Assembly: GCA_030530685.1 (NCBI GenBank)
Contig: JAUMUM010000001.1
Location: 219,853-283,852 of the forward strand
Length of the DNA stretch: 64,000 nucleotides
Direction: 5' to 3'
Source of the DNA: Actinomycetaceae bacterium
GTDB taxonomy: Bacteria > Actinomycetota > Actinomycetes > Actinomycetales > Actinomycetaceae
The translations under genes and the position numbers were made by a program. Below, piece by piece: positions 53,057-61,702 of this stretch. Under the pieces are notes generated by a model that was not told the origin of the DNA, did not search any database, and worked only from the letters and a program-made list of their open reading frames with translations. Position 1 is the stretch's first letter. Each line of letters starts with the position of its first letter.

Positions 53057-53545
53057 TCCCATACCTTTCGTTTCGATTCAGGACCCGGTTGGGCCGCTAG
53101 TGTCGAATCTAGCGGATTTACGCCAAAACTTGCATATTTCGCGCCCAAAAACGACGTGTTTCCTGTGATTTATCGCACCCGTCGTTCGTGGCAATCCCAC
53201 TAAAGTATGAAGTTCGACTTTTCTCGCGGCCTCCCCACGGAAGCATAATAATTCGCTTTCCGATCTTTCCACTCCGGCAATCGTGGCAATGCTACCCATC
53301 GCCGGCCGTCGGTCATGCTACCCATCGCACCCTCGTCTGCCCGCATCGGACACCCTCGACGCCTGGGTGCCCCCGCTTCCGTTACGGCAAGGGGACTTTG
53401 GCCTCCACAACAGATCGGGATTTTCATCATATGCTCCCTCCACAACCAGGCCTACAGGTCCGAAGACGCGTAGGATTGTCATTGGTTGCGCAGAAACCTC
53501 GTGACCGCCGGCGACCCCGGCAGCACATCGAATGACAAGGGCTAC
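53057..53545. other. Regulatory intergenic region between hup and mprF
   Basis: No gene seen. It contains the perfect inverted repeat CCGCTAG-N8-CTAGCGG (53094-53115) upstream of hup, AT-richer promoter-like sequence at 53105-53240, and a direct repeat ATGCTACCCATCGC (near 53287 and 53315). The sequence is noticeably less GC-rich than its surroundings. Confidence 0.55.
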
Positions 53546-56212
53546 ATGAAGAGGATCATCGACTTCGTCAAAGCACACCCCGGCAGTGCCAAACTCGTCT
53601 TTTACACAGCGATGGCGATCGGCGTCTTCCTGGTGGCCCGCAGCGAGTTCTCTAACATCTCGGGTCCGCAGATGCGCAGTCTCCTGGAGGAAACCGAGCC
53701 CCTATTCTTCGTGGAAATCGCGATCCTCGGCGCGCTCGCATTCACGGCCACGGGCGTCTACGACATCTTCGCATCCAAGCATTTCGGCGTCGAACTTCCA
53801 GCACGCACGGCGATGAAGATCGGCTGGATCGCCCAGGCGTTCAACAACTTCGCCGGGCTCGGCGGCCTGACGGGCGGAACGATCCGCACCAAGTACTACA
53901 GGAAGGCCGGTGCCGACCAGAAGACCTCGCTCAATGTTTCGTTGGCGGTGTGGGCATCCAACCTCATCGGCCTGTTCGTCATGCTGTTCGCCACCCTCCC
54001 CTGGGCCTTCGAATACGGTGGGGGCCTGTGGCTCGTCCCGCTCATCATGAGCCTGTACGTACCCCTGTACTTCCTGGGCGGCCGCATCAAGTGGGGCAAA
54101 CTCGACCTGACCCGCTCGCCCTTCGCCCTGCAGACCTTCCGGCAAAAGCTGGAGATGACGGGAGCTTCCCTGCTCGACTGGCTGGTGGCAGGAATCTTCT
54201 TCTGGATGTGCGTCCGCCTATTCATCGACGACGTCAGCCTCTGGATGGCGCTCTTCGTCTACGCCGCGGCCACGCTCATCGGCCTCGTCTCCTTCATTCC
54301 CGGAGGGCTGGGGACCTTCGACCTGACCTGTATCGCCCTGTTCACGACGATCGGCTACGAGACCAACGGACTGGTGCTTGCCATCATCGTCTACCGCGTG
54401 AGCTACTACTTCGTCCCCTGGGTTCTCGCCGTTCTCTACGCCAGCCTGGAATTCATCACCCCGAAACTCGGCCTGAGCGAGCGCCGCCAGCGCGAGGACC
54501 TGGTCGTCTTCATCCTGTGGATCGGCATCCTCGTCTGCGGCATCGTCCTGGTCATCACAGCCATCACGCCGGGAGTGCTGACCCGGATCGAGATCTTCAG
54601 GGAGTTCGCCCCGCGCAGCGTGCATCTCGCTTCGAAGATGACGATGCTCCTCGTTGGCATCATGCTCATCTTGCTCTCCCAGGGGATACGGGCCCGCGTC
54701 GCCAGGGTCTACGCCATATGCCTCGTCCTCCTCGTCGTCGGGGCATTCGCTTCGCTGGCCAAAGGTTTCAACATCGAGGAAACGCTTCTCCTCCTCTTCG
54801 TCGCCATCCTGCTGTACATTGCCCGCGACTGCTTCACGCGGGAGCCGATACGCCTGACGTGGAAGTCCTTCGCGGTCTCCTTCTTCGTCGCCGTCGGAAT
54901 CCCCGTGGCGATCTTCGTGTGGCGCACCTATAGAGGCCCCTACATTGACCATCCGTACCCCTACCACGGCGGTCTGCCCCGCCACCTCATCTTCTACGGG
55001 GTACTCGTCTCCCTCATCTCGCTGGCCCTGCTGTTCTCACGCAGCCGCGCTCTGGAAAACTTCGTCCCTCCCACGCGCGAGGACACCGCGCGCTTCGAAG
55101 AGTTCCTGGAGCGGTACAGTGGCAACGAGTACTCCCACCTCTTCTTCCTCGGCGACAAGACGGTCTTCTACTCGAAGGACGGCCGGGTGGCGCTCATGTA
55201 CCGCCCGCACAAGAACAACCTCATCATCCTCGGTGACCCCATAGGTGACGAGGACGGATTCGAGGCAGCCATCGACGAATTCGTGCAACGAGCCGAGGAA
55301 CGCAAGATGAACGTGGCCATCTACGAGCTGTCGGCCAAGTACCTCGCCACGTGTGCTGACCACGGTTTCACCTTCGTCAAGATCGGCGAGGACGCCTCTC
55401 TGCGGCTGGCCAACTACTCGAATGTCGGCAACAAGGGAAAGATCTTCCGCCGCATGCGCAACCGCATGGGCGAAAAGGGCACCCACTTCGAGATGGTCGA
55501 ACCTCCCTTCACTGATAAGTTCATTGCCGAGGTGAAGGCAGTCTCCGACGCCTGGCTGGGTGATCGCGAGGAGATGGGCTTTTCGCTCGGGCACTTCGAC
55601 GTCGACTACCTTTCGCGCGCGCCCATTGCCGTGGTCCGCAACGACGAGCGAGTCGAGGGCTTCGCCTCCATCATGCCCGCCGGCCCGAACATCGCTTCGG
55701 TCGACCTCATGCGCATCCGCCCCGACGCTCCCGGGGGCACCATGGACGGCATCTTCGTCTCGCTCATCGAGTGGGCGCGCGAACAGGGCTACGAGTTCTA
55801 CAATCTCGGCATGGCGCCCCTGTCCAATACGGGCATGGCGACCTATTCCAACACCAAGCAGAAGATGGTCCGGTACATATACGACTTCGGCAACCGCATC
55901 TACAACTTCAAAGGCCTGCGCTCCTACAAGGAAAAGTTCCGGCCGGAGTGGACGAGCCGCTACCTCGTCTATCGCAATGCGCGCGTCCTGGTATCCACGC
56001 TGCTCTCCGTCCTCGACATCATTCACCGGCCGACGCCGTCGAACACCATCGCCATGCGCGACGTTCTGGCGGACAAGCACCGTGCACAGGCCGACCTGCT
56101 GAGCTCTGGGCTCGGGATGGAGGTCAAGAACCCGAAGCCCTCGCAGCGCAGACCGACGCCCGAGGGACCTCGCACCGGCGAAGGCCCTCGCAACGCCAGA
56201 AAGCCCCAGTGA
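53546..56212 (+). CDS. mprF: Phosphatidylglycerol lysyltransferase/flippase MprF-like
   Basis: An 888-residue membrane protein. About the first 520 residues hold 13-14 helices (flippase and synthase membrane part, with AFNNFAGLGGLTGGTIRTKYY and SFIPGGLGTFDL); residues 530-850 are the cytosolic DUF2156 transferase domain (HLFFLGDKTVFYSKDGRVALMYR, NLIILGDPIGDEDGFEAAIDEF, FYNLGMAPLSNTG). It should transfer lysine or alanine from tRNA to phosphatidylglycerol, lowering surface charge and cationic peptide sensitivity. Not fused to a lysyl-tRNA synthetase, unlike mycobacterial LysX. ATG 53546 has AAGGG four bases upstream. Confidence 0.9.
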   Translation: MKRIIDFVKAHPGSAKLVFYTAMAIGVFLVARSEFSNISGPQMRSLLEETEPLFFVEIAILGALAFTATGVYDIFASKHFGVELPARTAMKIGWIAQAFNNFAGLGGLTGGTIRTKYYRKAGADQKTSLNVSLAVWASNLIGLFVMLFATLPWAFEYGGGLWLVPLIMSLYVPLYFLGGRIKWGKLDLTRSPFALQTFRQKLEMTGASLLDWLVAGIFFWMCVRLFIDDVSLWMALFVYAAATLIGLVSFIPGGLGTFDLTCIALFTTIGYETNGLVLAIIVYRVSYYFVPWVLAVLYASLEFITPKLGLSERRQREDLVVFILWIGILVCGIVLVITAITPGVLTRIEIFREFAPRSVHLASKMTMLLVGIMLILLSQGIRARVARVYAICLVLLVVGAFASLAKGFNIEETLLLLFVAILLYIARDCFTREPIRLTWKSFAVSFFVAVGIPVAIFVWRTYRGPYIDHPYPYHGGLPRHLIFYGVLVSLISLALLFSRSRALENFVPPTREDTARFEEFLERYSGNEYSHLFFLGDKTVFYSKDGRVALMYRPHKNNLIILGDPIGDEDGFEAAIDEFVQRAEERKMNVAIYELSAKYLATCADHGFTFVKIGEDASLRLANYSNVGNKGKIFRRMRNRMGEKGTHFEMVEPPFTDKFIAEVKAVSDAWLGDREEMGFSLGHFDVDYLSRAPIAVVRNDERVEGFASIMPAGPNIASVDLMRIRPDAPGGTMDGIFVSLIEWAREQGYEFYNLGMAPLSNTGMATYSNTKQKMVRYIYDFGNRIYNFKGLRSYKEKFRPEWTSRYLVYRNARVLVSTLLSVLDIIHRPTPSNTIAMRDVLADKHRAQADLLSSGLGMEVKNPKPSQRRPTPEGPRTGEGPRNARKPQ

Positions 56213-56311
56213 CGGCCGGAAGGGCCCGGCCAGGCGAGCTATGCCAGAGTCGTGCCCGGCGGGCTGCGCCTTGGCCAGGGACCCGCGAAGCAATGGCGCG
56301 TCGAGCTCGGC

Positions 56312-56842
56312 CTAGCGCACCATTCGGATCTCGGGGATAAGGCCGCCGTAGCTTCCCGCGACGCCGTCGGCCGCGAAGCCCATCTTCCGGTAGAAGGCCT
56401 GCGCCCGCGCATTGTCGGCGCTGACCCACAGCTGGGCCGGCGCGGAATCTGGTAGGACGGCCTCGACGAGCGCCCGGGCGACGCCCTTCCCCTCGGCCTC
56501 GGCGCTCACGTACAGGACGGAAAGCTCGCGCGGCCTGACGGGCTCGCCACCCGGGCAATCCCGTTCTTCCGGCCTCGCGCATGAGGCTATGCCAACGATC
56601 TCGCCCGTTTCGTCGACGGCGACGCGCCAGACGCCCGCCACCCCGCCACTGCTCGAGCGAGCCTCCTGCCCGCCAGCCTCGGCCAGGGTTCTCTGCCACC
56701 CTTCCAACCACTGGCGCCGACGCTCCGGGGTGAAGTAGCCCGCGCCCAGGTGGTGGCCATACACGTCCTGCCAACGGTTCCAGAGCAGCGTCACCCAACC
56801 GCGTCCGTCGCCGGCCCGTGCAGGACGAATGGAACAACGCAT
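56312..56842 (-). CDS. GNAT-family N-acetyltransferase
   Basis: A 176-residue single-domain GNAT. The acetyl-CoA loop is AEAEGKGVARALVEAV near residue 115 and the C-terminal hallmark is NARAQAFYRKMGFAADGV. The mid-region GEIVGIASCARPEERDCPGGEPVRP is the beta4 strand and loop. Substrate unknown. ATG 56842 is chosen because the domain starts there (RCSIRPARAGD); the open frame extends 19 codons upstream without a ribosome-binding site. Confidence 0.85.
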   Translation of the reverse strand: MRCSIRPARAGDGRGWVTLLWNRWQDVYGHHLGAGYFTPERRRQWLEGWQRTLAEAGGQEARSSSGGVAGVWRVAVDETGEIVGIASCARPEERDCPGGEPVRPRELSVLYVSAEAEGKGVARALVEAVLPDSAPAQLWVSADNARAQAFYRKMGFAADGVAGSYGGLIPEIRMVR

Positions 56843-57049
56843 GCTGGCAAGGTAAGCCCCGCGTCGGTCCCCGCGCAAGTACGCCGAGCATGCCCGCATC
56901 CGCGCCGCGAACAGCCTCCCGGGTGCTCACCCAAGCACTTGCCCAGGCACTGGCCCGGACGCCGAGAGTCGCCCAAGTCGCCCGAACCACGAGAGCCGCC
57001 CGACCTCGATTCGGCCACTGGCATTCCACCATGCGGACCAATTTCGCTT

Positions 57050-57068
57050 TTAGGTAAGGCTTACCGAA
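57050..57068. promoter_or_regulatory. IdeR/DtxR iron box
   Basis: TTAGGTAAGGCTTACCGAA matches the IdeR/DtxR consensus TTAGGTTAGGCTAACCTAA at 16 of 19 bases. It sits directly before a TACAAT -10 (57070-57075), so binding of the iron-loaded repressor would block RNA polymerase. It lies 47 bases before the first gene of the iron operon. Confidence 0.88.
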
Positions 57069-57114
57069 TTACAATAGGGTCATCTTTCGTAAATCCCGAA
57101 CCGAAGGACATTCA

Positions 57115-58218
57115 ATGAGGAAACTATCAACGCGCGCAGTGATCTCGGCATTTGCTGTCGTTGTCATGTCGGTCAGCGCCTGTGGCAATAGCTCGTCGTC
57201 CGACGATAAAAGCGGCGGCGATGGCAGCACCGTGACCATCACCGACCAGCGCGGCAAGGAAGTGAAGGTCAAGAGCCCGGCCGACAAGATCGCGACCACC
57301 GTCATTCCCTCTCCATTCATCATCGCGGCCATCGACGGCAGCTGGGACCGCGTCGTCGGCGTCAACGAGTCGTCCATCAAGGCCGCCAAGGAGGGCATCA
57401 CCGGCAAGATCTTCCCCGACGCCGCCAAGACCGCCACGATCTCCGGCGACGACTTCGTGCCGAACATGGAAACGATCCTGGGGCTCGAACCCGACGTCGT
57501 GATCCAGTGGGGCGATCAGGGCGACGACGTCATCCGGCCGATCGAGGAGTCGGGCGTCCCCGTGGTCGGCCTGGAGTACGGCACGCAGGAAAAACTCGAG
57601 CAGTGGATCACGATGTTCGGCCAGATGGTGGGCAAGGAAGACCGAGCCGAGGAAATCATCAAGACGATGCACACGCAGTCTCAGGAGCTTCAGGACAAGA
57701 CCAAGGACATCGAGACCAAGCCACGCGTCCTACAGCTTTCGTACTCCGACTCGAAGCTCGGAGTGGCCACGGGCGATGACTACGCCCAGCACGTCTTCGA
57801 CCTGATCAACGCCGAGAACGTCGCCAAGGACGCCACCGTCGACGACGGGAGCGTCAGCGCCGAACAGATCATCGCGTGGGATCCCGAGGTCATCTTCCTC
57901 TCGGCATTCGACCCCGCCACGCCGGATGACATCTACAGCGACGAGCGCTTCGCCGACGTCTCGGCCGTCAAGAACAAGCGTGTCTACCGCGCCCCGCTGG
58001 GCGTCTACCGCTGGCAGGTGCCGTGCGCGGAGTCGCCGCTGTACTGGAACTGGGCCGCCGCGCTGGTCCACCCCGAGCACATCGACGTCGACCTGCCCGC
58101 GATGATGCGCGAGCAAATCAAGTTCATGTACAACTACGACCTGACTCAGGAAGACATTGACCTGACGCTGCGCACCGATATCAACAACGGCTCAGCCAAC
58201 TATGACCGCGTCCAGTGA
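57115..58218 (+). CDS. Iron-siderophore ABC transporter substrate-binding lipoprotein
   Basis: A 367-residue FecB/FepB-class binding protein. The signal peptide ends in VSAC (Cys23), followed by a Ser/Asp/Gly linker. The core has VTITDQRGKEVKV, NMETILGLEPDVVIQWGD, EESGVPVVGLEYG, and SAEQIIAWDPEVIFLSAF with RVYRAPLGVYRWQ. It would catch a ferric siderophore or other iron chelate outside the membrane and pass it to the downstream permease. AAGGA lies six bases before ATG. First gene of an iron-boxed operon of five. Confidence 0.92.
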   Translation: MRKLSTRAVISAFAVVVMSVSACGNSSSSDDKSGGDGSTVTITDQRGKEVKVKSPADKIATTVIPSPFIIAAIDGSWDRVVGVNESSIKAAKEGITGKIFPDAAKTATISGDDFVPNMETILGLEPDVVIQWGDQGDDVIRPIEESGVPVVGLEYGTQEKLEQWITMFGQMVGKEDRAEEIIKTMHTQSQELQDKTKDIETKPRVLQLSYSDSKLGVATGDDYAQHVFDLINAENVAKDATVDDGSVSAEQIIAWDPEVIFLSAFDPATPDDIYSDERFADVSAVKNKRVYRAPLGVYRWQVPCAESPLYWNWAAALVHPEHIDVDLPAMMREQIKFMYNYDLTQEDIDLTLRTDINNGSANYDRVQ

Positions 58219-59413
58219 GTCCGCGGTGACCGCCGACGACCGCGCCCGGCCTCTTTCCCACGACGGGGAGGGGCCGGGCGCCCCGGCCGGCGACGCAACC
58301 GCCCCGAAGGACGCCGTCATCCCAAACGACGCCGCAACCGCCCCGGCCGACGACGGCGTCATCCCGAGGAAAGTCCGGCTGCGCCACGCGACGATCATCC
58401 TGGGACTCATGGCGGTGCTGGTGGTCGCGATGCTCGTGGCGATCGGGATCGGCCCCCTGGTCATCTCGCCGGTGCGCGTGGCGCAGATCCTGTGGAACGA
58501 CTCCCTCCAGGCCCTTCACCTCGGCGGAACCTCCGATACACCGTGGACGGCCAGTGAGCACTCCGCCGTCAGCCTCGTCAGGGCGCCCCGGATTGTCCTG
58601 GCCGTCCTCGTCGGCGGGGCGCTGGCCATTTCGGGCGCGGCCCTGCAGGCACTGTTTCGCAACCCGCTCGTCTCCCCCGACGTCATCGGCGTCTCCTCCG
58701 CCTCGGCGTTCGGAGGCGTCCTCATGATCTTGCTCGGCCTGGGATCGAGCGCCATCGTCTCCGGGGCGTTCGCTTGCGGCCTGACGGCCGTCGGGCTCGT
58801 CATGCTCATCGGCAGAATCCGCACGGGCTCACCGATCCTGACCATCGTGCTCGGTGGAATCGTCGTCTCGGCCTTCTTCAACGCGCTCGTGTCGCTGGTG
58901 ACCTACCTGGCCGACCCCTACACGACGCTGCCGTCCATCACCTTCTGGCTCATGGGATCGTTCGCCGCCGCCACGTGGGACAAGGTCATCATGATCATCA
59001 TCCCGGTGGCGCTCGGGCTGGTGGTCGTCGTCGCGCTGCGCTGGAGGATCAACATTCTCTCGCTCGGCGACGAGGAGGCCATCTCGCTGGGCATCAACCC
59101 AGCCCGGATGCGGGCCGCACTCATCGTGGCCGTGGCCCTGCTGACGGCCTCGACGGTGGCGAGCGTCGGCATCGTCGGCTGGGTCGGCCTCGTCGTGCCG
59201 CATCTGATGCGGCTGCTTGTCGGCCACGACAACCGGATCGTCATCCCCTCGTCGTTCCTGCTCGGCGGGATCTACACCCTCGTCATCGACACGCTCGCGC
59301 GGTCGCTGTCGTCGGTGGAGGTTCCGGTGGGCATCCTGACGGCGATGCTCGGCGCGCCGGTGTTCATCACCGTACTCATTCGCCGATCGCACCATGGAGG
59401 CTCCCTTGCTTGA
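58202..59413 (+). CDS. FecCD-family iron ABC transporter permease
   Basis: A 403-residue permease. Residues 1-60 are a cytoplasmic low-complexity extension with a repeated phrase (DATAPKDAVIPNDAATAPADDGVIP), absent from most relatives. From residue 62 there are about nine to ten helices with FecCD motifs VRAPRIVLAVLVGGALAISGAALQALFRNPLVSPDVIGVSSA and SVGIVGWVGLVVPHLMRLLVGHDNR. Probably a homodimer, as no second permease is present. Overlaps both neighbours. Confidence 0.93.
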   Translation: MTASSESAVTADDRARPLSHDGEGPGAPAGDATAPKDAVIPNDAATAPADDGVIPRKVRLRHATIILGLMAVLVVAMLVAIGIGPLVISPVRVAQILWNDSLQALHLGGTSDTPWTASEHSAVSLVRAPRIVLAVLVGGALAISGAALQALFRNPLVSPDVIGVSSASAFGGVLMILLGLGSSAIVSGAFACGLTAVGLVMLIGRIRTGSPILTIVLGGIVVSAFFNALVSLVTYLADPYTTLPSITFWLMGSFAAATWDKVIMIIIPVALGLVVVVALRWRINILSLGDEEAISLGINPARMRAALIVAVALLTASTVASVGIVGWVGLVVPHLMRLLVGHDNRIVIPSSFLLGGIYTLVIDTLARSLSSVEVPVGILTAMLGAPVFITVLIRRSHHGGSLA

Positions 59414-60155
59414 AGCCATCGACGTCGGCCATCGCTACCCGCGCGGGCGGTGGCTGTTCAGGAACGTCAATCTGACGGTCGAGCCGGGCAGCTGCCTGGC
59501 GATTCTCGGCCCCAATGCGAGGGGCAAGACGACGCTGCTCACGTGCCTGGCGAACATCCGCAAGCCGGCCGCCGGGCGCGTCGAGTCGGTCGGAGGGATC
59601 GGCTACGTGCCACAGAACACCGCGAACCCCTTCCGGTTCACGACCTTCGACATCGTCCTCATGGGAACGAGCCGGAACCGTTCAATGTGGTCGACGCCGA
59701 GCACCGAGGACGAGGAGAAGGCCGCCGAGGCCCTGCGGCGGGTCGGCATGGGCGGCGCCTCGGGGCAGATCTTCGCCTCCCTCTCGGGCGGGCAGCGCCA
59801 GCTGGCACTCATCGCCCGGGCGCTGGCATCCGACCCGACGACCCTCATCCTGGACGAGCCGACCGCCGCCCTCGACATGCGCAACCAGGCCCGCACCCTG
59901 AGCATCATGAAGCAGATCTGCGAGGAGGGAATCGGCGTGGTCTTCACGACTCACGACCCCACACACGCCCTGCAAATAGCCGATCACGCCATGCTCATGG
60001 ACACCGACATCACGTGCGAGGGCGCCGACAGCCAGCTGACCGAGGACAGCCTGTCCCAGCTGTACCAGATCCCCGTGAAGACACCGGGCATCGAATTCGA
60101 CTCTGGGCACCGAAAAGTGGTGGTCCCAGATCTTCTCAACCATGAAGGAGGGTGA
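59406..60155 (+). CDS. Iron ABC transporter ATP-binding protein
   Basis: A 249-residue FecE-type ATPase with Walker A GPNARGKTTL (Ala and Arg where Gly-Ala or Gly-Ser are usual), Q-loop YVPQNTANPFRFTTFDIVLMG, signature LSGGQRQLALIARAL, Walker B LILDEPTAALD and switch TTHDPTHAL. TTG 59406 is preferred because GGAGG lies five bases upstream; ATG 59394 is in frame but has no such site. It sits just before the two unknown genes. Confidence 0.92.
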   Translation: MLEAIDVGHRYPRGRWLFRNVNLTVEPGSCLAILGPNARGKTTLLTCLANIRKPAAGRVESVGGIGYVPQNTANPFRFTTFDIVLMGTSRNRSMWSTPSTEDEEKAAEALRRVGMGGASGQIFASLSGGQRQLALIARALASDPTTLILDEPTAALDMRNQARTLSIMKQICEEGIGVVFTTHDPTHALQIADHAMLMDTDITCEGADSQLTEDSLSQLYQIPVKTPGIEFDSGHRKVVVPDLLNHEGG

Positions 60156-60156
60156 A

Positions 60157-60780
60157 ATGCCGACCGTGCTCAAACTTGTCATGCGAAGTCCATCGGAACC
60201 CGACGACGGCAAGGTCACGACCATCGACATCTACGACCTACCCGGGCGAGACCTGGCCGATTACCGGGGCCTCATCGTGACCATGGGCTGCGACCAGGTC
60301 TTCCTGCACGAACGCCGGGACGAATTGAGCGCCTGGGTGCGCTCCGGCGGGCGCATGCTCGTCTCGGGCCATCCCCTCAGGCCCTTCGTCGACGGCATGC
60401 CGACCATTCGCAAGATGGAGTTCCACGGGGCCGGCGACGTGTGGCTGAGCCCACTTGGCGAGCATCCGATATGGGCCGGCGTCGACCGGCGCGACGTTCT
60501 CTTCAATACCGGCGTGCCGGGCCAGCATTCCTTCGAGGAGCTCACGCGCATCGGAGTGGCCGGATTCTACGCGCGCAACTACCTGGCCGACCTGCCGGAG
60601 GGCGCAATCGAGATCACCGGCATCGGTCCGGGCAAGCTGCCGGTCGACGTCGCCTATCCGCTCGGTTCGGGCGAGGTCATCGTCCACGCCGGCAACGATC
60701 TCTTGGGCTTCGACCGCCCGGGCACGACGGCCGAGCGGCTGTCGCAGACCGCCGTTTCCTACCTGGCAGGTGATGTGTGA
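60157..60780 (+). CDS. Uncharacterised protein with glutamine-amidotransferase-like fold, iron operon
   Basis: A 207-residue cytoplasmic protein without signal or membrane segments; the family is not recognised. The pattern LADYRGLIVTMGCDQVFLHERRDELSAWVRSGGRMLVSGHP resembles the first strands of class I amidotransferase-like or ThuA-like folds, with Cys45 after the strand where a nucleophile elbow could lie. Other conserved-looking points are GEHPIWAGVDRRD and GSGEVIVHAGNDLLGF. It starts two bases after the ATPase gene behind AAGGAGG. I infer a role tied to iron uptake, such as processing an imported chelate; this is not demonstrated. Confidence 0.8.
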   Translation: MPTVLKLVMRSPSEPDDGKVTTIDIYDLPGRDLADYRGLIVTMGCDQVFLHERRDELSAWVRSGGRMLVSGHPLRPFVDGMPTIRKMEFHGAGDVWLSPLGEHPIWAGVDRRDVLFNTGVPGQHSFEELTRIGVAGFYARNYLADLPEGAIEITGIGPGKLPVDVAYPLGSGEVIVHAGNDLLGFDRPGTTAERLSQTAVSYLAGDV

Positions 60781-61451
60781 TGAGGAAGATCGCTTTCGTT
60801 CACAGTGGCTCGTTCTTCCACCTGGCGGATCTGCGTGATCCGGCCGTGGTGGCCTATGACCTCGCGGAGGTCTACGCGCCGACCATGGATGCCTCCAGCC
60901 TCGACGGGTGCGACTCCCTCTTCGTGGCCTCCCGGCAGCATCCCAGCGTTATGGAGCGCAATGCCGAGTTCGTCCTCGCCTTTCTGCAGCGCCCGGGGGC
61001 ACGGGTGTACATCGATGGCGAGAACGGGGTTGGCCGCTGGCTTCCAGGGACGAGCGAGGAGCCCCGGGGCACCAACTTCTGGGCTTGGCGCACCGGCGAG
61101 GACGTCGGGCGACGCTCCGTCAATGACGACCACCCGCTGTGGGAGTACCTATCGCATCGCGCCGTCCACTGGCACTACCACGGGGTCCTGGCCCCGCCGG
61201 ATTCGGCGACGCCGCTCGTGGTACTCGAGGAGTTGGACGGACATCGCGACGAGGACAATCTCGACCCGTGGGGCAACCGGTACCTCGCCGTGCCGGGCCA
61301 CCCCAACGTCCTGCTCTACCACGACGAGGCCACCTTCCCGGCGCAAATCGTCGTTTCGACAATGGACTGCACGTATCACCACGGCGCCGGTTTCATGCCG
61401 GGGGCCACGCAGTTGTTCTACCGCATGCTGCGCTGGCTCGCCGCGGACTGA
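60780..61451 (+). CDS. Second uncharacterised amidotransferase-fold-like protein, iron operon
   Basis: A 223-residue cytoplasmic protein, family not recognised. It has the same build as its neighbour: an opening strand (KIAFVHSGSFF), then LDGCDSLFVASRQHPSVMERNAEFVLAFLQRPGARVYIDGENG, then a region rich in Trp and His (NFWAWRTGEDVG, HPLWEYLSHRAVHWHYHGV) and a closing DCTYHHGAGFMPGATQLFYRMLRWL. Several histidines could bind metal or catalyse. ATG 60780 overlaps the previous stop (TGATG); GTG 60777 is one codon earlier. Last gene of the operon. Confidence 0.8.
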   Translation: MRKIAFVHSGSFFHLADLRDPAVVAYDLAEVYAPTMDASSLDGCDSLFVASRQHPSVMERNAEFVLAFLQRPGARVYIDGENGVGRWLPGTSEEPRGTNFWAWRTGEDVGRRSVNDDHPLWEYLSHRAVHWHYHGVLAPPDSATPLVVLEELDGHRDEDNLDPWGNRYLAVPGHPNVLLYHDEATFPAQIVVSTMDCTYHHGAGFMPGATQLFYRMLRWLAAD

Positions 61452-61479
61452 GGCGGCGGCAAGCGCCTGCGACCGCTTA

Positions 61480-61560
61480 GCGTTCCTGGGACCGCACCGG
61501 GCTCAGCGTTCCCGGGACCGTTTAGCGTGCCTGGGACCGCACCGGGCTCGTGAGAAGCGC
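61480..61560. repeat. 45-base imperfect tandem repeat after the iron operon
   Basis: CTGGGACCGCACCGGGCTC occurs at 61486-61504 and 61531-61549, inside a longer unit of about 45 bases starting GACCG(C/T)TTAGCGT. Degenerate further copies run to about 61610. No gene is seen between 61452 and 61661. Confidence 0.8.
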
Positions 61561-61661
61561 ATCGCGCTCGGCGTGCCCGGGACCGGACCAAGCTCGCGAA
61601 AAGTGCGCCGCGCTCGTGACTCGTGAAAAGCGCGCCGGGCTCATAGAAACGGCGCTCATAG

Positions 61662-61697
61662 AAAAAGCCCCTGCCGTCGAAAGCCGACGGCAGGGGC
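61662..61697 (-). terminator. Intrinsic terminator of ssrA
   Basis: GCCCCTGCCGTCG (61667-61679) pairs perfectly with its complement at 61685-61697. On the minus strand the stem is followed by TTTTT, so it ends tmRNA transcription. Confidence 0.92.
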
Positions 61698-61702
61698 CAC
61701 GG

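Noticed and set aside
53200-53445. Minus-strand 81-codon frame upstream of mprF
   Set aside because: No ribosome-binding site and no family character; it lies in AT-richer regulatory DNA with direct repeats.
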